DNA of 39,630 nt from CAZNYG01 sp964577205. GTDB lineage: Bacteria; Elusimicrobiota; Endomicrobiia; Endomicrobiales; CAIRNS01. Made by a program: the position numbers and the translations under genes. How positions within the stretch are numbered: position 1 is the stretch's first letter; each line of letters begins with the position of its first letter. The stretch is taken from contig CAZNYG010000008.1 in NCBI GenBank assembly GCA_964577205.1, positions 1 to 39,630 on the forward strand, in the 5' to 3' direction. The notes beneath the pieces are model-generated. The model was not told the DNA's origin. It did no database searches and saw only the letters and a list, made by a program, of their open reading frames with translations. Below are positions 7,496 to 16,358 of the stretch, piece by piece.

Positions 7496-8838
7496 CCGAG
7501 ATAATCCAGACGGTGCTGCTGCCGGTGATCTGCGGCATCATGTTCCTGTTCTGGTCGTACGCGCTGATCAGCCCGGGGCCTCCGTCGGTGGTGGTCTTTC
7601 CGCTGGTCATCATTCCCGCCCTTATCCTTTACCAGCTTTCCGGGCCGGTATTCTGCGGCGTCTTCCTGTTTTTCGTCACAATCGCCGGTTTCCTGTGCAC
7701 GTTCCTCGCGCCGACCCTAAAGGCCGGCGTCCTGTTTTTTCTGGAAACGCTGTGGGCCTGGGGGATGTTCTTCTCCCTGGAGCGGTTCCGGTATGACCGG
7801 GAACAAAGAAAGAACCGCCTGAGCGAAGAACGGGAGATACGAGAAAAAGAGATCGCCGCTCTCGAACACAAGATCGAGATCAGCCGCAAACGTTCCATCG
7901 ACCTGACCCAGCGCGTCGGCAGCTACCAGCAGCTGGGAAACGTCATCGAACTGATCGGGTTTACCCTGCACGAGGACAAGCTGGTCCCGTTGATCCGGGA
8001 ACTCGCCTCCCGTTTCATAGGCAAGGGCTCGTGGACGGTAAAGAAAGGCGTCCGCGACGATCCGTTCGCCCAGTACATCCGTACCCAGCAGGTGCCGCTT
8101 ATCGTCGGCAATATCGCCTCCGACAACCGTTTCTACGTGGGAACGCCGCATTTCGCGTCTATGATCGCGGTGCCGCTGGCGATCAACGGCACTTTCTGGG
8201 GAATACTGCGCGGGACGGACCTTGAACCGAACAGGTTCGATGAAAGCGACCTTCGGCTGCTGTCCGTCCTGGGCGGCATCGCTTCGCTGGTGCTTAACAA
8301 CGCGCGCCTGTACCGGCGCACGCAGGAACTGGCGATCACCGACGGCCTGACCGGCCTGTACGTGCAGAGTTATTTCAAGGAACGGCTGGAAGAGGAAGTG
8401 CATCGTTCACGGAGCAACCGGCTGGCGCTGAGCGTCGCTCTTATCGATATAGACCACTTTAAATCGTTGAACGATTCCTTCGGCCATGCGGCCGGCGACA
8501 CGGTGCTGCGCAGCATCTCGTCGCTGCTCCGCCGCCGGCTTCGCGAGACGGATTTCCTTTGCCGCTACGGAGGGGAAGAATTCGGCATAATCATGATGCA
8601 GACGGGGCTGCGGGAGGCCGTCCGGGTCATAGAGCAGATCCGCGAAAGCATCGCGGAAGAACGGTTCTTCCTCCCCATGGAAAGCTTTCAGCCGGTGCAG
8701 ACCCGGTTGACGGTAAGCGCCGGGATCGCGGCGTTCAGCGAAAAGGTCCGGGAGGAATCGGCGCTCCTGCGAGCCGCGGACGAAGCCCTGTACCGCGCGA
8801 AGAAGAACGGCAGGAACCGGGTGGAGACTGACGAGTGA
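7462..8838 (+). CDS. Membrane GAF-GGDEF diguanylate cyclase
   Basis: This 458-aa protein makes cyclic di-GMP from two GTP. Hydrophobic segments fill residues 12-110 (about four helices), followed by a charged coiled coil (EEREIREKEIAALEHKIEIS), a GAF-like sensor domain at about 150-280, and a GGDEF domain at about 290-455. The active site is intact (RYGGEEF), as are DIDHFKSLNDSFGHAAGD and the inhibitory I-site RETD five residues before it, so product inhibition is expected. ATG 7462 lies within the end of the SpoVG-like gene, preceded by GAAAGAG. The signal sensed is unknown. Confidence 0.9.
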   Translation: MRPIEIDVKGLTEIIQTVLLPVICGIMFLFWSYALISPGPPSVVVFPLVIIPALILYQLSGPVFCGVFLFFVTIAGFLCTFLAPTLKAGVLFFLETLWAWGMFFSLERFRYDREQRKNRLSEEREIREKEIAALEHKIEISRKRSIDLTQRVGSYQQLGNVIELIGFTLHEDKLVPLIRELASRFIGKGSWTVKKGVRDDPFAQYIRTQQVPLIVGNIASDNRFYVGTPHFASMIAVPLAINGTFWGILRGTDLEPNRFDESDLRLLSVLGGIASLVLNNARLYRRTQELAITDGLTGLYVQSYFKERLEEEVHRSRSNRLALSVALIDIDHFKSLNDSFGHAAGDTVLRSISSLLRRRLRETDFLCRYGGEEFGIIMMQTGLREAVRVIEQIRESIAEERFFLPMESFQPVQTRLTVSAGIAAFSEKVREESALLRAADEALYRAKKNGRNRVETDE

Positions 8839-8871
8839 CCGCCGGATCGCGGTCGTCGCGGCGTTCATGAG

Positions 8872-10263
8872 GTGGCGGCTTTGAGCAGCAGGAAGTGGTT
8901 CGCAGTGACCCTCATATTTGGAGCGGCATTCGCCGCGGCTTATTACTTCGCCGCTGACCCTGTGCTCCGCCATGTCCTCATATATTTCTGCGTCCTCGCC
9001 GGCCTTTTTATATCCTTATATCTGCCGCTGGTAAGCGGGATCGTCGCCGTCATCGGCATCGTTCTGTTGTTTTCCCTGACGGCGCATTCATGGTTTGCCG
9101 TTTCCTCCGGCATGGCCGTCATCCTGATCAACTCGGGGATCGTGCCGTACTTCCGCCGCCGGCGGGAGGGAGGAGAAGCCCGTAAGTGCGAATTGATGAA
9201 CAGCGCCATGGACGAAAGGATCGGCCAGCTGCGCCGTGACTGCGGAGAATGGGAAAAAGAACGGGACAATCTGGAACACGAGATAGAACGCATCAACCAG
9301 CTCTACCTGCAGGGGCGGGAACTCGTGGAACACATGGAAATGAGCGAAGTCGCCGACCACCTGTGCAGAGTGCTCCAGAACCGTCCGGGCATGCGGGCGG
9401 TCGCGATGCTCGGATGGGAAAAGGACGGGTGGAAGCCTTTGTATGTTTCCCAGCCGGCCCTCCGCCGGCAATGGGTTGATTTCATGCGGTCCCGGGAACA
9501 GCTGGGCGATGAAAGACAATTCCGCGCGGTCGCGGCTCCGCCGTGGGCGGGAGCGGATACGATCGTCTTGTGGCCGGTCAGGCTGGAGAATGAGCTCCTG
9601 GCCGCGATCCTTCTCGTCACCGACCGGGAATACGCGCTGCGTTACCGTGAGGAAGGATGTCTTTTCATACCGCAGATCGCGCTGGGGCTTCAGCGCGCGG
9701 CGCTGTTTTCAGAGGTGCGCGACCGTTCCCGGAAGGACGGGCTCACCGGCCTTTATCTCAGACGGTATTTTGTCAGGCGCCTGAACACGGAGATCATGCG
9801 CGGTAAACGGTACGCGTCTTCCTTCTCGCTGCTGATGGCGGATATCGACCATTTCAAGGACATCAACGACACGTACGGCCACCTGGCTGGCGACCATGTG
9901 CTGTGCTCGCTGGCGTCACTGTTCAACAGGTGCGTCCGTCCCGGGGATCTCGTCGGACGGTTCGGCGGCGAAGAGTTCATCATTCTCCTCCCGATGGTCA
10001 CACCGGCTGAAGCGGTGCGCATGGCCCGCTTGATCCACCGCGCCGCCGCTAAAGAGGAATACCGCGAAGGAGAGGCCCGCTTCCATGCCACATTAAGCAT
10101 AGGGATCAGTCATTTTCCGCAGGACGGGACAACGGAGGAGTCGCTGCGTTCCGCCGCCGACCAGGCGCTCTACTGGGTCAAGACGCACGGGCGCAATGGT
10201 ATCCGTGAATATGCCGCGGCTCCAGGCCCGAAGGGCAGCTCCGTAAAACGTCCGCTGCCTTGA
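8872..10263 (+). CDS. Second membrane GAF-GGDEF diguanylate cyclase
   Basis: This 463-aa protein has the same architecture as its neighbour: about four N-terminal membrane helices (residues 8-95), a coiled coil (RDCGEWEKERDNLEHEIERI), a GAF-like region and a GGDEF domain from about 290. The active site RFGGEEF and the I-site RPGD are both intact. The two cyclases probably arose by tandem duplication but have diverged in the sensor part. The start is GTG 8872, or TTG 8881, for which GAGGTGG gives a better-placed Shine-Dalgarno. It follows the first cyclase by about 33 nt and ends just before a new promoter, closing the operon. Confidence 0.9.
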   Translation: MAALSSRKWFAVTLIFGAAFAAAYYFAADPVLRHVLIYFCVLAGLFISLYLPLVSGIVAVIGIVLLFSLTAHSWFAVSSGMAVILINSGIVPYFRRRREGGEARKCELMNSAMDERIGQLRRDCGEWEKERDNLEHEIERINQLYLQGRELVEHMEMSEVADHLCRVLQNRPGMRAVAMLGWEKDGWKPLYVSQPALRRQWVDFMRSREQLGDERQFRAVAAPPWAGADTIVLWPVRLENELLAAILLVTDREYALRYREEGCLFIPQIALGLQRAALFSEVRDRSRKDGLTGLYLRRYFVRRLNTEIMRGKRYASSFSLLMADIDHFKDINDTYGHLAGDHVLCSLASLFNRCVRPGDLVGRFGGEEFIILLPMVTPAEAVRMARLIHRAAAKEEYREGEARFHATLSIGISHFPQDGTTEESLRSAADQALYWVKTHGRNGIREYAAAPGPKGSSVKRPLP

Positions 10264-10288
10264 CTTGCGGCGGCCAAAACGATATAAT
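10260..10288 (+). promoter_or_regulatory. Sigma-70 promoter of the ABC ATPase gene
   Basis: TTGACT at 10260-10265 and TATAAT at 10283-10288 are 17 bp apart. The -35 box touches the stop codon of the upstream cyclase. Confidence 0.85.
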
Positions 10289-10333
10289 AACTAAAATCAA
10301 TACATTTTGCTTGCGGAAAGCGGAGGCTTTCGG

Positions 10334-11437
10334 ATGGCCCAGGTAGTCCTTAACCATGTCTGGAAGTCCTATGGCGACCTTGAAATAGTAAAAGATTTCC
10401 ACCTGGAGATCCCCGACCGGGAGTTCTGCATACTGGTCGGCCCCAGCGGATGCGGGAAAACCACGACGCTGCGCATGGTCGCCGGGCTCGAAGAGGTCAC
10501 GAAAGGCGACATCTATATCGGCGATCAGCGGGTCAACGATCTTCCGCCAAAAGACCGGGATATCGCCATGGTGTTCCAGAACTACGCGCTTTATCCGCAC
10601 ATGACGGTTTATGACAACATGGCCTTCGGCCTTAAACTGCGCGGCTACTCGAAAAAAGAGATGGACCAGCGGGTCCGTGAAGCGGCGGAGATCCTCGGCA
10701 TCGAACATCTTCTTGAGCGCCGGCCCAAGCAGTTGAGCGGCGGGCAGCGCCAGCGCGTGGCCGTGGGCAGAGCCATCGTCAGAAAACCGAAGGTCTTTCT
10801 TTTCGACGAACCCCTTTCCAATCTGGACGCCAAGCTGCGCGTGCAGATGCGTACCGAACTCAAAAAAATACACGAGCGCCTGCAGAGCACGATGATATAC
10901 GTGACGCATGACCAGACGGAAGCCATGACCATGGGCGACCGGATATGCGTCATGAAAGACGGCGTCATCCAGCAGGTGGACGGCCCTTTGAGCCTTTATG
11001 ACAGGCCTGGCAACAGGTTCGTCGCCGGTTTTATCGGCAGCCCGCCGATGAACTTTTTCGACGTGGATGTCATCGCGGGACAGGACGATGTCTTTCTGAA
11101 CGAAGGCATGTTCGAGCTGAAGCTCCCGCGCCAGTTCAGGGAGAAGGTCGCCCCCTACGGCGGCAGAAAGCTGCTGCTCGGCATACGTCCCGAAGATATC
11201 TATGACAAGCTGTTCTACACGCAGGGCTCCAAGGACGGCAATAATTTCAGCGCGACGGTCGAAGTAGCGGAGCCGCTGGGCAGCGAGATCTACCTGCATC
11301 TTAATACGGGGAAAAATACCCTTGTCGCCAAGGTCGACGCGCATAACCAGGCGAAGACCAACCAGGTCATCGAGCTTGTGCTGAACGTCAGCCGGTCGCA
11401 TCTTTTCGATCCCGCCACCGGCGCCGCTGTCATCTGA
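10334..11437 (+). CDS. Sugar-type ABC transporter ATPase (UgpC/MsmK/MalK family)
   Basis: This 367-aa cytoplasmic subunit powers carbohydrate or glycerol-phosphate import. Walker A is GPSGCGKTT at residues 36-44. The Q-loop lies in MVFQNYALYPHM, the signature is LSGGQRQRVAVGRA, Walker B is VFLFDEPLSNLD, and the switch His lies in MIYVTHDQTEAM. The C-terminal 130 residues form the TOBE/OB-fold regulatory domain of the MalK group (LLGIRPEDIYDKLF). ATG 10334 is chosen for GGAGG 7 nt upstream. No permease or binding protein is nearby and the gene has its own promoter, which fits a shared ATPase serving several permeases (MsmK/MsiK-like). That role is an inference. Confidence 0.92.
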   Translation: MAQVVLNHVWKSYGDLEIVKDFHLEIPDREFCILVGPSGCGKTTTLRMVAGLEEVTKGDIYIGDQRVNDLPPKDRDIAMVFQNYALYPHMTVYDNMAFGLKLRGYSKKEMDQRVREAAEILGIEHLLERRPKQLSGGQRQRVAVGRAIVRKPKVFLFDEPLSNLDAKLRVQMRTELKKIHERLQSTMIYVTHDQTEAMTMGDRICVMKDGVIQQVDGPLSLYDRPGNRFVAGFIGSPPMNFFDVDVIAGQDDVFLNEGMFELKLPRQFREKVAPYGGRKLLLGIRPEDIYDKLFYTQGSKDGNNFSATVEVAEPLGSEIYLHLNTGKNTLVAKVDAHNQAKTNQVIELVLNVSRSHLFDPATGAAVI

Positions 11438-11446
11438 CGCGGCTCC

Positions 11447-11475
11447 TTGACAAACAGGGCATCTTCCGTTATACT
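11447..11475 (+). promoter_or_regulatory. Sigma-70 promoter of the FecR-domain gene
   Basis: Consensus TTGACA at 11447-11452 and TATACT at 11470-11475 are spaced by 17 bp. Transcription would start near 11482. Confidence 0.85.
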
Positions 11476-11527
11476 TTCTGATATTAATTGCAAGTCAATT
11501 TGAATCCAATGTTTCGGCGAGTGTCCC

Positions 11528-13096
11528 ATGCTCCCGGGAGGTTATGTGCGCAAACTTCTTATTTCCGCGCTGGTGGTGTATTTCTCTGTGGCGGCGGCCT
11601 GGGCCGACGTGAAGATGGGCTGGTTCTCCGGCGATGTCCGGGTATCCCGTGACGGCCGATGGAGCGCCGCGGGCAGGGACACGGCCCTGGAACGCTCCGA
11701 CCGGGTGAAGACCGGCCCGAACAGCCGCGCCCTGATGATCGTCGACGGGACATCGCGGGTCTGGATCGGCCAGAACGCGGAAGTGGAAGTCTCTTCCGTA
11801 GGGGAAGAAAGCGCTTTCGGCCTGCTGCTCGGGAAGCTGCGCGCGAAGGTCAAACTGATGGCCGGCAGGCGCTTCAAGGTAAAAACGCCCGTGTGCGTCG
11901 CTTCGGTGCGCGGCACGGAGTTCGCTCTGTCATACGACGGCGTGCTGGAAGTGCTGGAAGGACGCGTCGAATTCGCTGACATGCTTAAAAGCATGGTCGA
12001 GATCGCCGCGGACCACATCGGAGTGCTGGGAGCGGACGGGGCGGTCGGCGTACCCCGTGCCATGACCACTGAAGAGCGCGAACGGATGGACAGGGAATGG
12101 CATGAAGCCATGGCCCTTGAACAGCAGTCCCAGTCCTCGTCGGACAATAATGAGCTGCGCGGGGAAATGCACGCCATGGTGGGCGAGACGCGCGCGGACA
12201 TGGCGCAGGGGCGGGAATTGACCAACGAGATAAAGGACGCGGATTTTTCCACCGGACGTACTTTGCGCGACGCCCACGGCAACCTTGTCCGGGTTGAGCA
12301 GCATATATTGCGCCCCGACGACCGCAGCATGGAGTTCCTGAACCTCACAAAGCGTCCGGAATACCGGTATTCCGACCCTCTGGGCCAGGCGGGGACGCAC
12401 GGTTTTTCATACGCGGGGCCTTCGGGTTCGCGGCTGGACGTCATGGACGTGGTCATGACGATGAACATGTCGATGCCCGACCAGATGACGGACTGGCCGT
12501 CGTACATAGCCGACAAGGGAGACGGCCTCCACCCTGAAAGAGTATACGGAAAACTGACGAACCAGTACGATAAGATCGAGTTTATCGGCAACTGGAGTTT
12601 GAAAGGCACGCCCGATCCGGACAATGGCAATCGCGAACTGGAGGAAGACAAGCTGGTTTTTGATTCCTATATCAACGGGTATAAAGTCGACAAGACGTAT
12701 GATTCCCTCGAAGACGGGATCCACAGCGAAAGCGAGGACAACCTGTATGCCTGGGGTGTTACACCCGATCTGAAGATCGTGCGCCCAAGCGATAACGACA
12801 CGAAATACATTAAACTTTATACGGAAAGTTACGTTATCAACAATGGCGGCGGGATCATGACGCTGAACGATTTCACGTCAGGGACCGGAAATCCTTTTAT
12901 TACTCTTAAACAGATCGCCGGCGAGTACGTAGTTTTCGGCAGGGAATACAATACCTCGACCCAAGCCCTGGGCTCGAACCTTTTCAGCCGCGGGAACCTC
13001 GACCTGGTCATCACCCCCGACATCGGGATAGCGGTCGCCCAGAAGCTTGCCACTCAGATGGACAAGATCAGGAATGACAGTAATTCGGGTAATTGA
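11528..13096 (+). CDS. Exported FecR-domain protein of unknown function
   Basis: The protein has about 522 residues and a signal peptide (KLLISALVVYFSVAAAWA). Residues 28-150 match the FecR fold: GDVRVSRDGRW, ERSDRVKTGPNSRALMIVDG, a basic strand LRAKVKLMAGRRFKVKTP, then CVASVRGTEFALSYDG and VLEGRVEFAD. Such domains are periplasmic and often bind glycans or act in signalling. The rest (180-520) is acidic, polar and unassigned. The start is ATG 11528, or GTG 11546 where GGGAGG lies 4 nt upstream; both give the same signal peptide. It has its own promoter and no partner sigma factor gene nearby, unlike true FecR anti-sigma regulators. Confidence 0.82.
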   Translation: MLPGGYVRKLLISALVVYFSVAAAWADVKMGWFSGDVRVSRDGRWSAAGRDTALERSDRVKTGPNSRALMIVDGTSRVWIGQNAEVEVSSVGEESAFGLLLGKLRAKVKLMAGRRFKVKTPVCVASVRGTEFALSYDGVLEVLEGRVEFADMLKSMVEIAADHIGVLGADGAVGVPRAMTTEERERMDREWHEAMALEQQSQSSSDNNELRGEMHAMVGETRADMAQGRELTNEIKDADFSTGRTLRDAHGNLVRVEQHILRPDDRSMEFLNLTKRPEYRYSDPLGQAGTHGFSYAGPSGSRLDVMDVVMTMNMSMPDQMTDWPSYIADKGDGLHPERVYGKLTNQYDKIEFIGNWSLKGTPDPDNGNRELEEDKLVFDSYINGYKVDKTYDSLEDGIHSESEDNLYAWGVTPDLKIVRPSDNDTKYIKLYTESYVINNGGGIMTLNDFTSGTGNPFITLKQIAGEYVVFGREYNTSTQALGSNLFSRGNLDLVITPDIGIAVAQKLATQMDKIRNDSNSGN

Positions 13097-13230
13097 TCCA
13101 AAAGTCACGCGCGATTAAATGGCCTTACGCAAAGCTGTCTGTGTAGTTGCAGCCTGCCCATTTATGGGCGCTTTTAACAATAATTATATTCACTGATGGT
13201 GCGCAAGTGGCGTCATGTGGCCTTTCCTTA

Positions 13231-13265
13231 AACAAAAATTCCCGCGTTTTTGAGGAATTTTTGTT
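13231..13265. terminator. AT-rich 12-bp hairpin, likely bidirectional terminator
   Basis: AACAAAAATTCC at 13231-13242 pairs perfectly with GGAATTTTTGTT at 13254-13265 across an 11-nt loop, and a T-rich run follows. It sits between the FecR gene and the next promoter. A weaker hairpin GCCCATTTATGGGC lies at 13155-13168. Between 13097 and 13378 no gene is visible. Confidence 0.65.
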
Positions 13266-13270
13266 TTTTG

Positions 13271-13299
13271 TTGCATTTTTTGCCGGGTTATACTATAAT
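13271..13299 (+). promoter_or_regulatory. Sigma-70 promoter of the REC-GAF-HATPase gene
   Basis: TTGCAT at 13271-13276 and TATAAT at 13294-13299 have 17 bp between them. The leader to ATG 13379 is about 73 nt. Confidence 0.8.
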
Positions 13300-13378
13300 A
13301 TCTAAGATATTTTTCAGTTGCTGCCAGGGCACATATCAGTCGTTCATCCGCGATCCTCCTGCTGCCCCCAAAGAACCC

Positions 13379-14995
13379 ATGAGCGTACCCAAAGCAAAAA
13401 TTCTCGTTATCGATGATGAACAGGGCATCCGCGAGCTCCTTGTCAGCGAGCTTGTCCGCCAGGGCTATGCCGCGGAATCCGTCCGCGACGGCGAAGAAGC
13501 CCTCGGCAGGCTCACTCAGGACAAGTACGACCTTGTCATCACCGATATAAAAATGCCCCGGGTGGACGGCCTCCAGGTGCTCTCCGCCGTCAAGAAAGCC
13601 TCGCCGGAGACAGAGGTCATTATCGTCACCGGGTACGCGACCGTCGAAAGCGCCGTGCAGGCGATGAAGGACGGCGCTTATTACTTCATCCAGAAACCCT
13701 TTAACCTCGACGAGCTGTCGGTCCTCATAGAAAAAGCGCTTGAGAAAAGCGAACTGAAGACCCTCATAGCGCTTTACGAGAGCAGCAAGGCGATATTCTC
13801 GAGCTTGAAACTCGAGGAGCTGTTCCCGGTCATGATAAGCCTTCTGCGAAAAGTGGTCCGGGCGGACGAGATAGCCCTTCTGCTTGTAGACAACATGGAG
13901 CAGTATTATCTCGCGGCGGCTTCATTTCCGCTGGTCTCCCATCCGTACGGGGCCGATTTCATGAGCCTTGCCGAACGGATCCATTCTCCCCGGCAGGAGG
14001 CTGACGCGCCTGTCATTATCCGTTCTCCGGTGGCCGAGAACCCTTTGATGCGGAACCTTTTCCGCGCTGCCGACCTGAAGTCCCTGGTCGCGTATCCCCT
14101 CAGTCTCAAAAGCCGGAACGTGGGAACCCTCATCGTGGCGCGAACGCTGAACCATTCCGATTTCAGTTCAACGGACATCCGGAACCTGTCAATATTCGTC
14201 TCCCAGATAACCCAGGCGATCGTCAACACCAAGCTCTACGAAAAGCTGGAGATCAAGATATCCGAACTCGAGAACGCACAACGGCAGCTTGAACACGCGC
14301 GCAGGCAGCTTGTTCTCGCCGAGAAGATGTCGACTGTAGGGCGCATGGCTTCCGGTATCGTGCAGAGGCTGTCCGACCCGGTCAATGTGATGGAAGGACA
14401 TCTGGAGACGCTGGGAACCGTTTCAGGATGCGCCGCGGAAGGTCTTTCGGCCCTGAAGGAAGACGTATCCCGTTTTCGCGCTATAATCAACAACCTGCTG
14501 TCGTTCGCCGCGACGGAAGGCGCCCCGTCCGCGGAATGCGACGTGAACCAGCTTATCAGCGGCATCCCCGCGCCCGTCGAAGACGATTTCCGGAACAACG
14601 GCATAGAATTCGCGCGGAATCTTTCGAACTCGATCCCGAAGATCAAAGGCGACGGAAGCCTGCTGCAGCAGGCGGTAGTGAACATGCTGATCAACGCCCG
14701 CCAGTCGTTCTCGGATTGCGCCGAAGCGGCTGGACGTCAGAAAAAAGTGACTGTCAGCACATCCTTCAGCGACGGAGAAGTGCACATTGAGGTCAACGAT
14801 AACGGCTGCGGCATCGAGGACGCGATCATAGACAAGATATTCGAACCTTTCTTTACGACGAAAAACACCGAACGGCACATCGGTATCGGCCTCAGCATTG
14901 CCTATATCATCGTCGAACGCCACAAAGGGAACATCCGCGTAAGCAGCACGCCTAAAGAAGGGACCTCCTTCATTATCGACCTGCCCGTGCGCTGA
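13379..14995 (+). CDS. Hybrid response regulator-GAF-histidine-kinase-like ATPase lacking the phospho-acceptor His
   Basis: This 538-aa cytoplasmic signalling protein begins with a receiver domain (1-125) with acidic pocket DDE, phospho-acceptor Asp56 (LVITDIKMP) and Lys106. A GAF-like domain follows (130-290), then a coiled coil (SELENAQRQLEHARRQLVL), a DHp-like helix (310-375) and a HATPase domain (415-535). The ATPase boxes are intact: N box VVNMLINARQ, G1 NDNGCGIED, F box IFEPFFTTK, G2 GIGLSIAYI. In the H box, where kinases read GIAHEINNP, this protein reads GIVQRLSDP, so Gln329 replaces His. Autophosphorylation at the usual site is therefore impossible. ATG 13379 starts directly before the REC domain; no Shine-Dalgarno is visible. 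Confidence 0.88.
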   Translation: MSVPKAKILVIDDEQGIRELLVSELVRQGYAAESVRDGEEALGRLTQDKYDLVITDIKMPRVDGLQVLSAVKKASPETEVIIVTGYATVESAVQAMKDGAYYFIQKPFNLDELSVLIEKALEKSELKTLIALYESSKAIFSSLKLEELFPVMISLLRKVVRADEIALLLVDNMEQYYLAAASFPLVSHPYGADFMSLAERIHSPRQEADAPVIIRSPVAENPLMRNLFRAADLKSLVAYPLSLKSRNVGTLIVARTLNHSDFSSTDIRNLSIFVSQITQAIVNTKLYEKLEIKISELENAQRQLEHARRQLVLAEKMSTVGRMASGIVQRLSDPVNVMEGHLETLGTVSGCAAEGLSALKEDVSRFRAIINNLLSFAATEGAPSAECDVNQLISGIPAPVEDDFRNNGIEFARNLSNSIPKIKGDGSLLQQAVVNMLINARQSFSDCAEAAGRQKKVTVSTSFSDGEVHIEVNDNGCGIEDAIIDKIFEPFFTTKNTERHIGIGLSIAYIIVERHKGNIRVSSTPKEGTSFIIDLPVR

Positions 14996-15008
14996 ACAAT
15001 CCTGATAC

Positions 15009-16358
15009 ATGAAAAATACCGTTTTGAAAGTCACTGTCAACAAGATCGTCTATCCGGGCCGTTCTCTCGGCCGAGCCGAAGACGGCATCGCTGTGTTTAC
15101 CGAGGGACTGCTTCCCGGCGAAGAGGCGGATGTTTTCATCACGCGCGCGAAAAAGAGCTATCGGGAAGGCACCGTGGCGACGCTGACCCTTCCTTCGCCG
15201 GAGCGCATAGCTCCCCGGTGCCCTTCGTTCGGGCGGTGCGGCGGCTGTACGTTCCAGCATACGGCTTACGGACATCAGTGCCTCCTGAAGGAAGCGTATG
15301 TCCGGGAACTGCTCGGTCCCTACGAGGATGTCATCACCCCTATTGTCCCGGCTCCCGAAGAATGGGGATATCGCAACAAGATGGAATTCAGCTTTTTTGA
15401 GGATAACGGCGCTCTCAGCGCGGGCTTGCACATGAAGGGCTGCTTTAACCGCTATCTGGCCGTCCCTCCGTGTTATATCTCTGATCCCGCTCTCGTGGCC
15501 GTTGCCGAACAGGTCATCGCGTTCGCCCGCGGATCCGGCCTTCCCGTATATGACAAAAGAGAGCGAAAGGGGTTTTATCGTCACCTCGTGCTGAGAAAGG
15601 GGAAAAGGACAGGCGAACTGCTGGTCAATTTGGTCACTAACCGTTTTACGGGTGTCGACACGTCGTTTTTCGCGCCTCTCATCGCCAGTATCTCATCACA
15701 GGTGACCTCTCTTTACTGGACTGTCAATCAATCACTGTCCGATGCGGTTTTGGCTGATGAATTGCATTGTATATATGGAAGGGAATCTATTCGCGAGGAA
15801 CTCGTAGTTGAGGGGGAAACATTTTCCTTCCTCGTATCCCCTTTCTCGTTCTTTCAGACCAATACCTCCGGCACTGAGATACTCTACTCGTTGGCCGGAA
15901 AGGCTCTCTCTCCCTGCAAAGAGGACACTCTGCTGGATCTTTATTGCGGTACCGGTACTATAGGTATCGTCCTGGCGGGCCGGGTGAAGAAAGCCATGGG
16001 AGTTGAACAGGTCCCGTCAGCCATCGAAAACGCGATCGCTAACCGTGACGCTAACGGGGTCGCGAATATATCTTTTGAAACAGGCATTGTCGAAAAATGG
16101 ATAAAACAGGGGAATTTTCCCGACTTCAACATCCTTGTCGTGGATCCGCCCCGGGGAGGCCTATCGAACAAAGTCATTGAATTCATCGGCAAAGCATCGC
16201 CGGAACGTATGGCGTACGTATCCTGCAATCCTTCTACCCTCGCTCGAGATCTCGCTCTTCTCACCGCATCTTCCTATGAAGTACGCGCCATCACACCGGT
16301 AGATATGTTCCCTCAGACATATCATATCGAGTGTGTTGTGTCCCTTGCCAGAAAGTAA
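15009..16358 (+). CDS. 23S rRNA (uracil-5-)-methyltransferase, RlmD/RumA-TrmA family
   Basis: This 449-aa SAM-dependent enzyme makes 5-methyluridine in RNA. Residues 1-60 form a TRAM RNA-binding domain. The iron-sulfur cluster ligands are Cys71, Cys77 and Cys80 (CPSFGRCGGC) plus probably Cys155 (VPPCYI). SAM binding is in LLDLYCGTGTIG, and the conserved FFQTN, DPPRGGL and SCNPSTLARD motifs are present, with Cys406 as nucleophile. The family is clear but the exact target uridine is not. ATG 15009 lies 13 nt after the preceding stop, so it may share that transcript. Codon use and GC drop somewhat in the second half relative to the neighbours. Confidence 0.92.
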   Translation: MKNTVLKVTVNKIVYPGRSLGRAEDGIAVFTEGLLPGEEADVFITRAKKSYREGTVATLTLPSPERIAPRCPSFGRCGGCTFQHTAYGHQCLLKEAYVRELLGPYEDVITPIVPAPEEWGYRNKMEFSFFEDNGALSAGLHMKGCFNRYLAVPPCYISDPALVAVAEQVIAFARGSGLPVYDKRERKGFYRHLVLRKGKRTGELLVNLVTNRFTGVDTSFFAPLIASISSQVTSLYWTVNQSLSDAVLADELHCIYGRESIREELVVEGETFSFLVSPFSFFQTNTSGTEILYSLAGKALSPCKEDTLLDLYCGTGTIGIVLAGRVKKAMGVEQVPSAIENAIANRDANGVANISFETGIVEKWIKQGNFPDFNILVVDPPRGGLSNKVIEFIGKASPERMAYVSCNPSTLARDLALLTASSYEVRAITPVDMFPQTYHIECVVSLARK

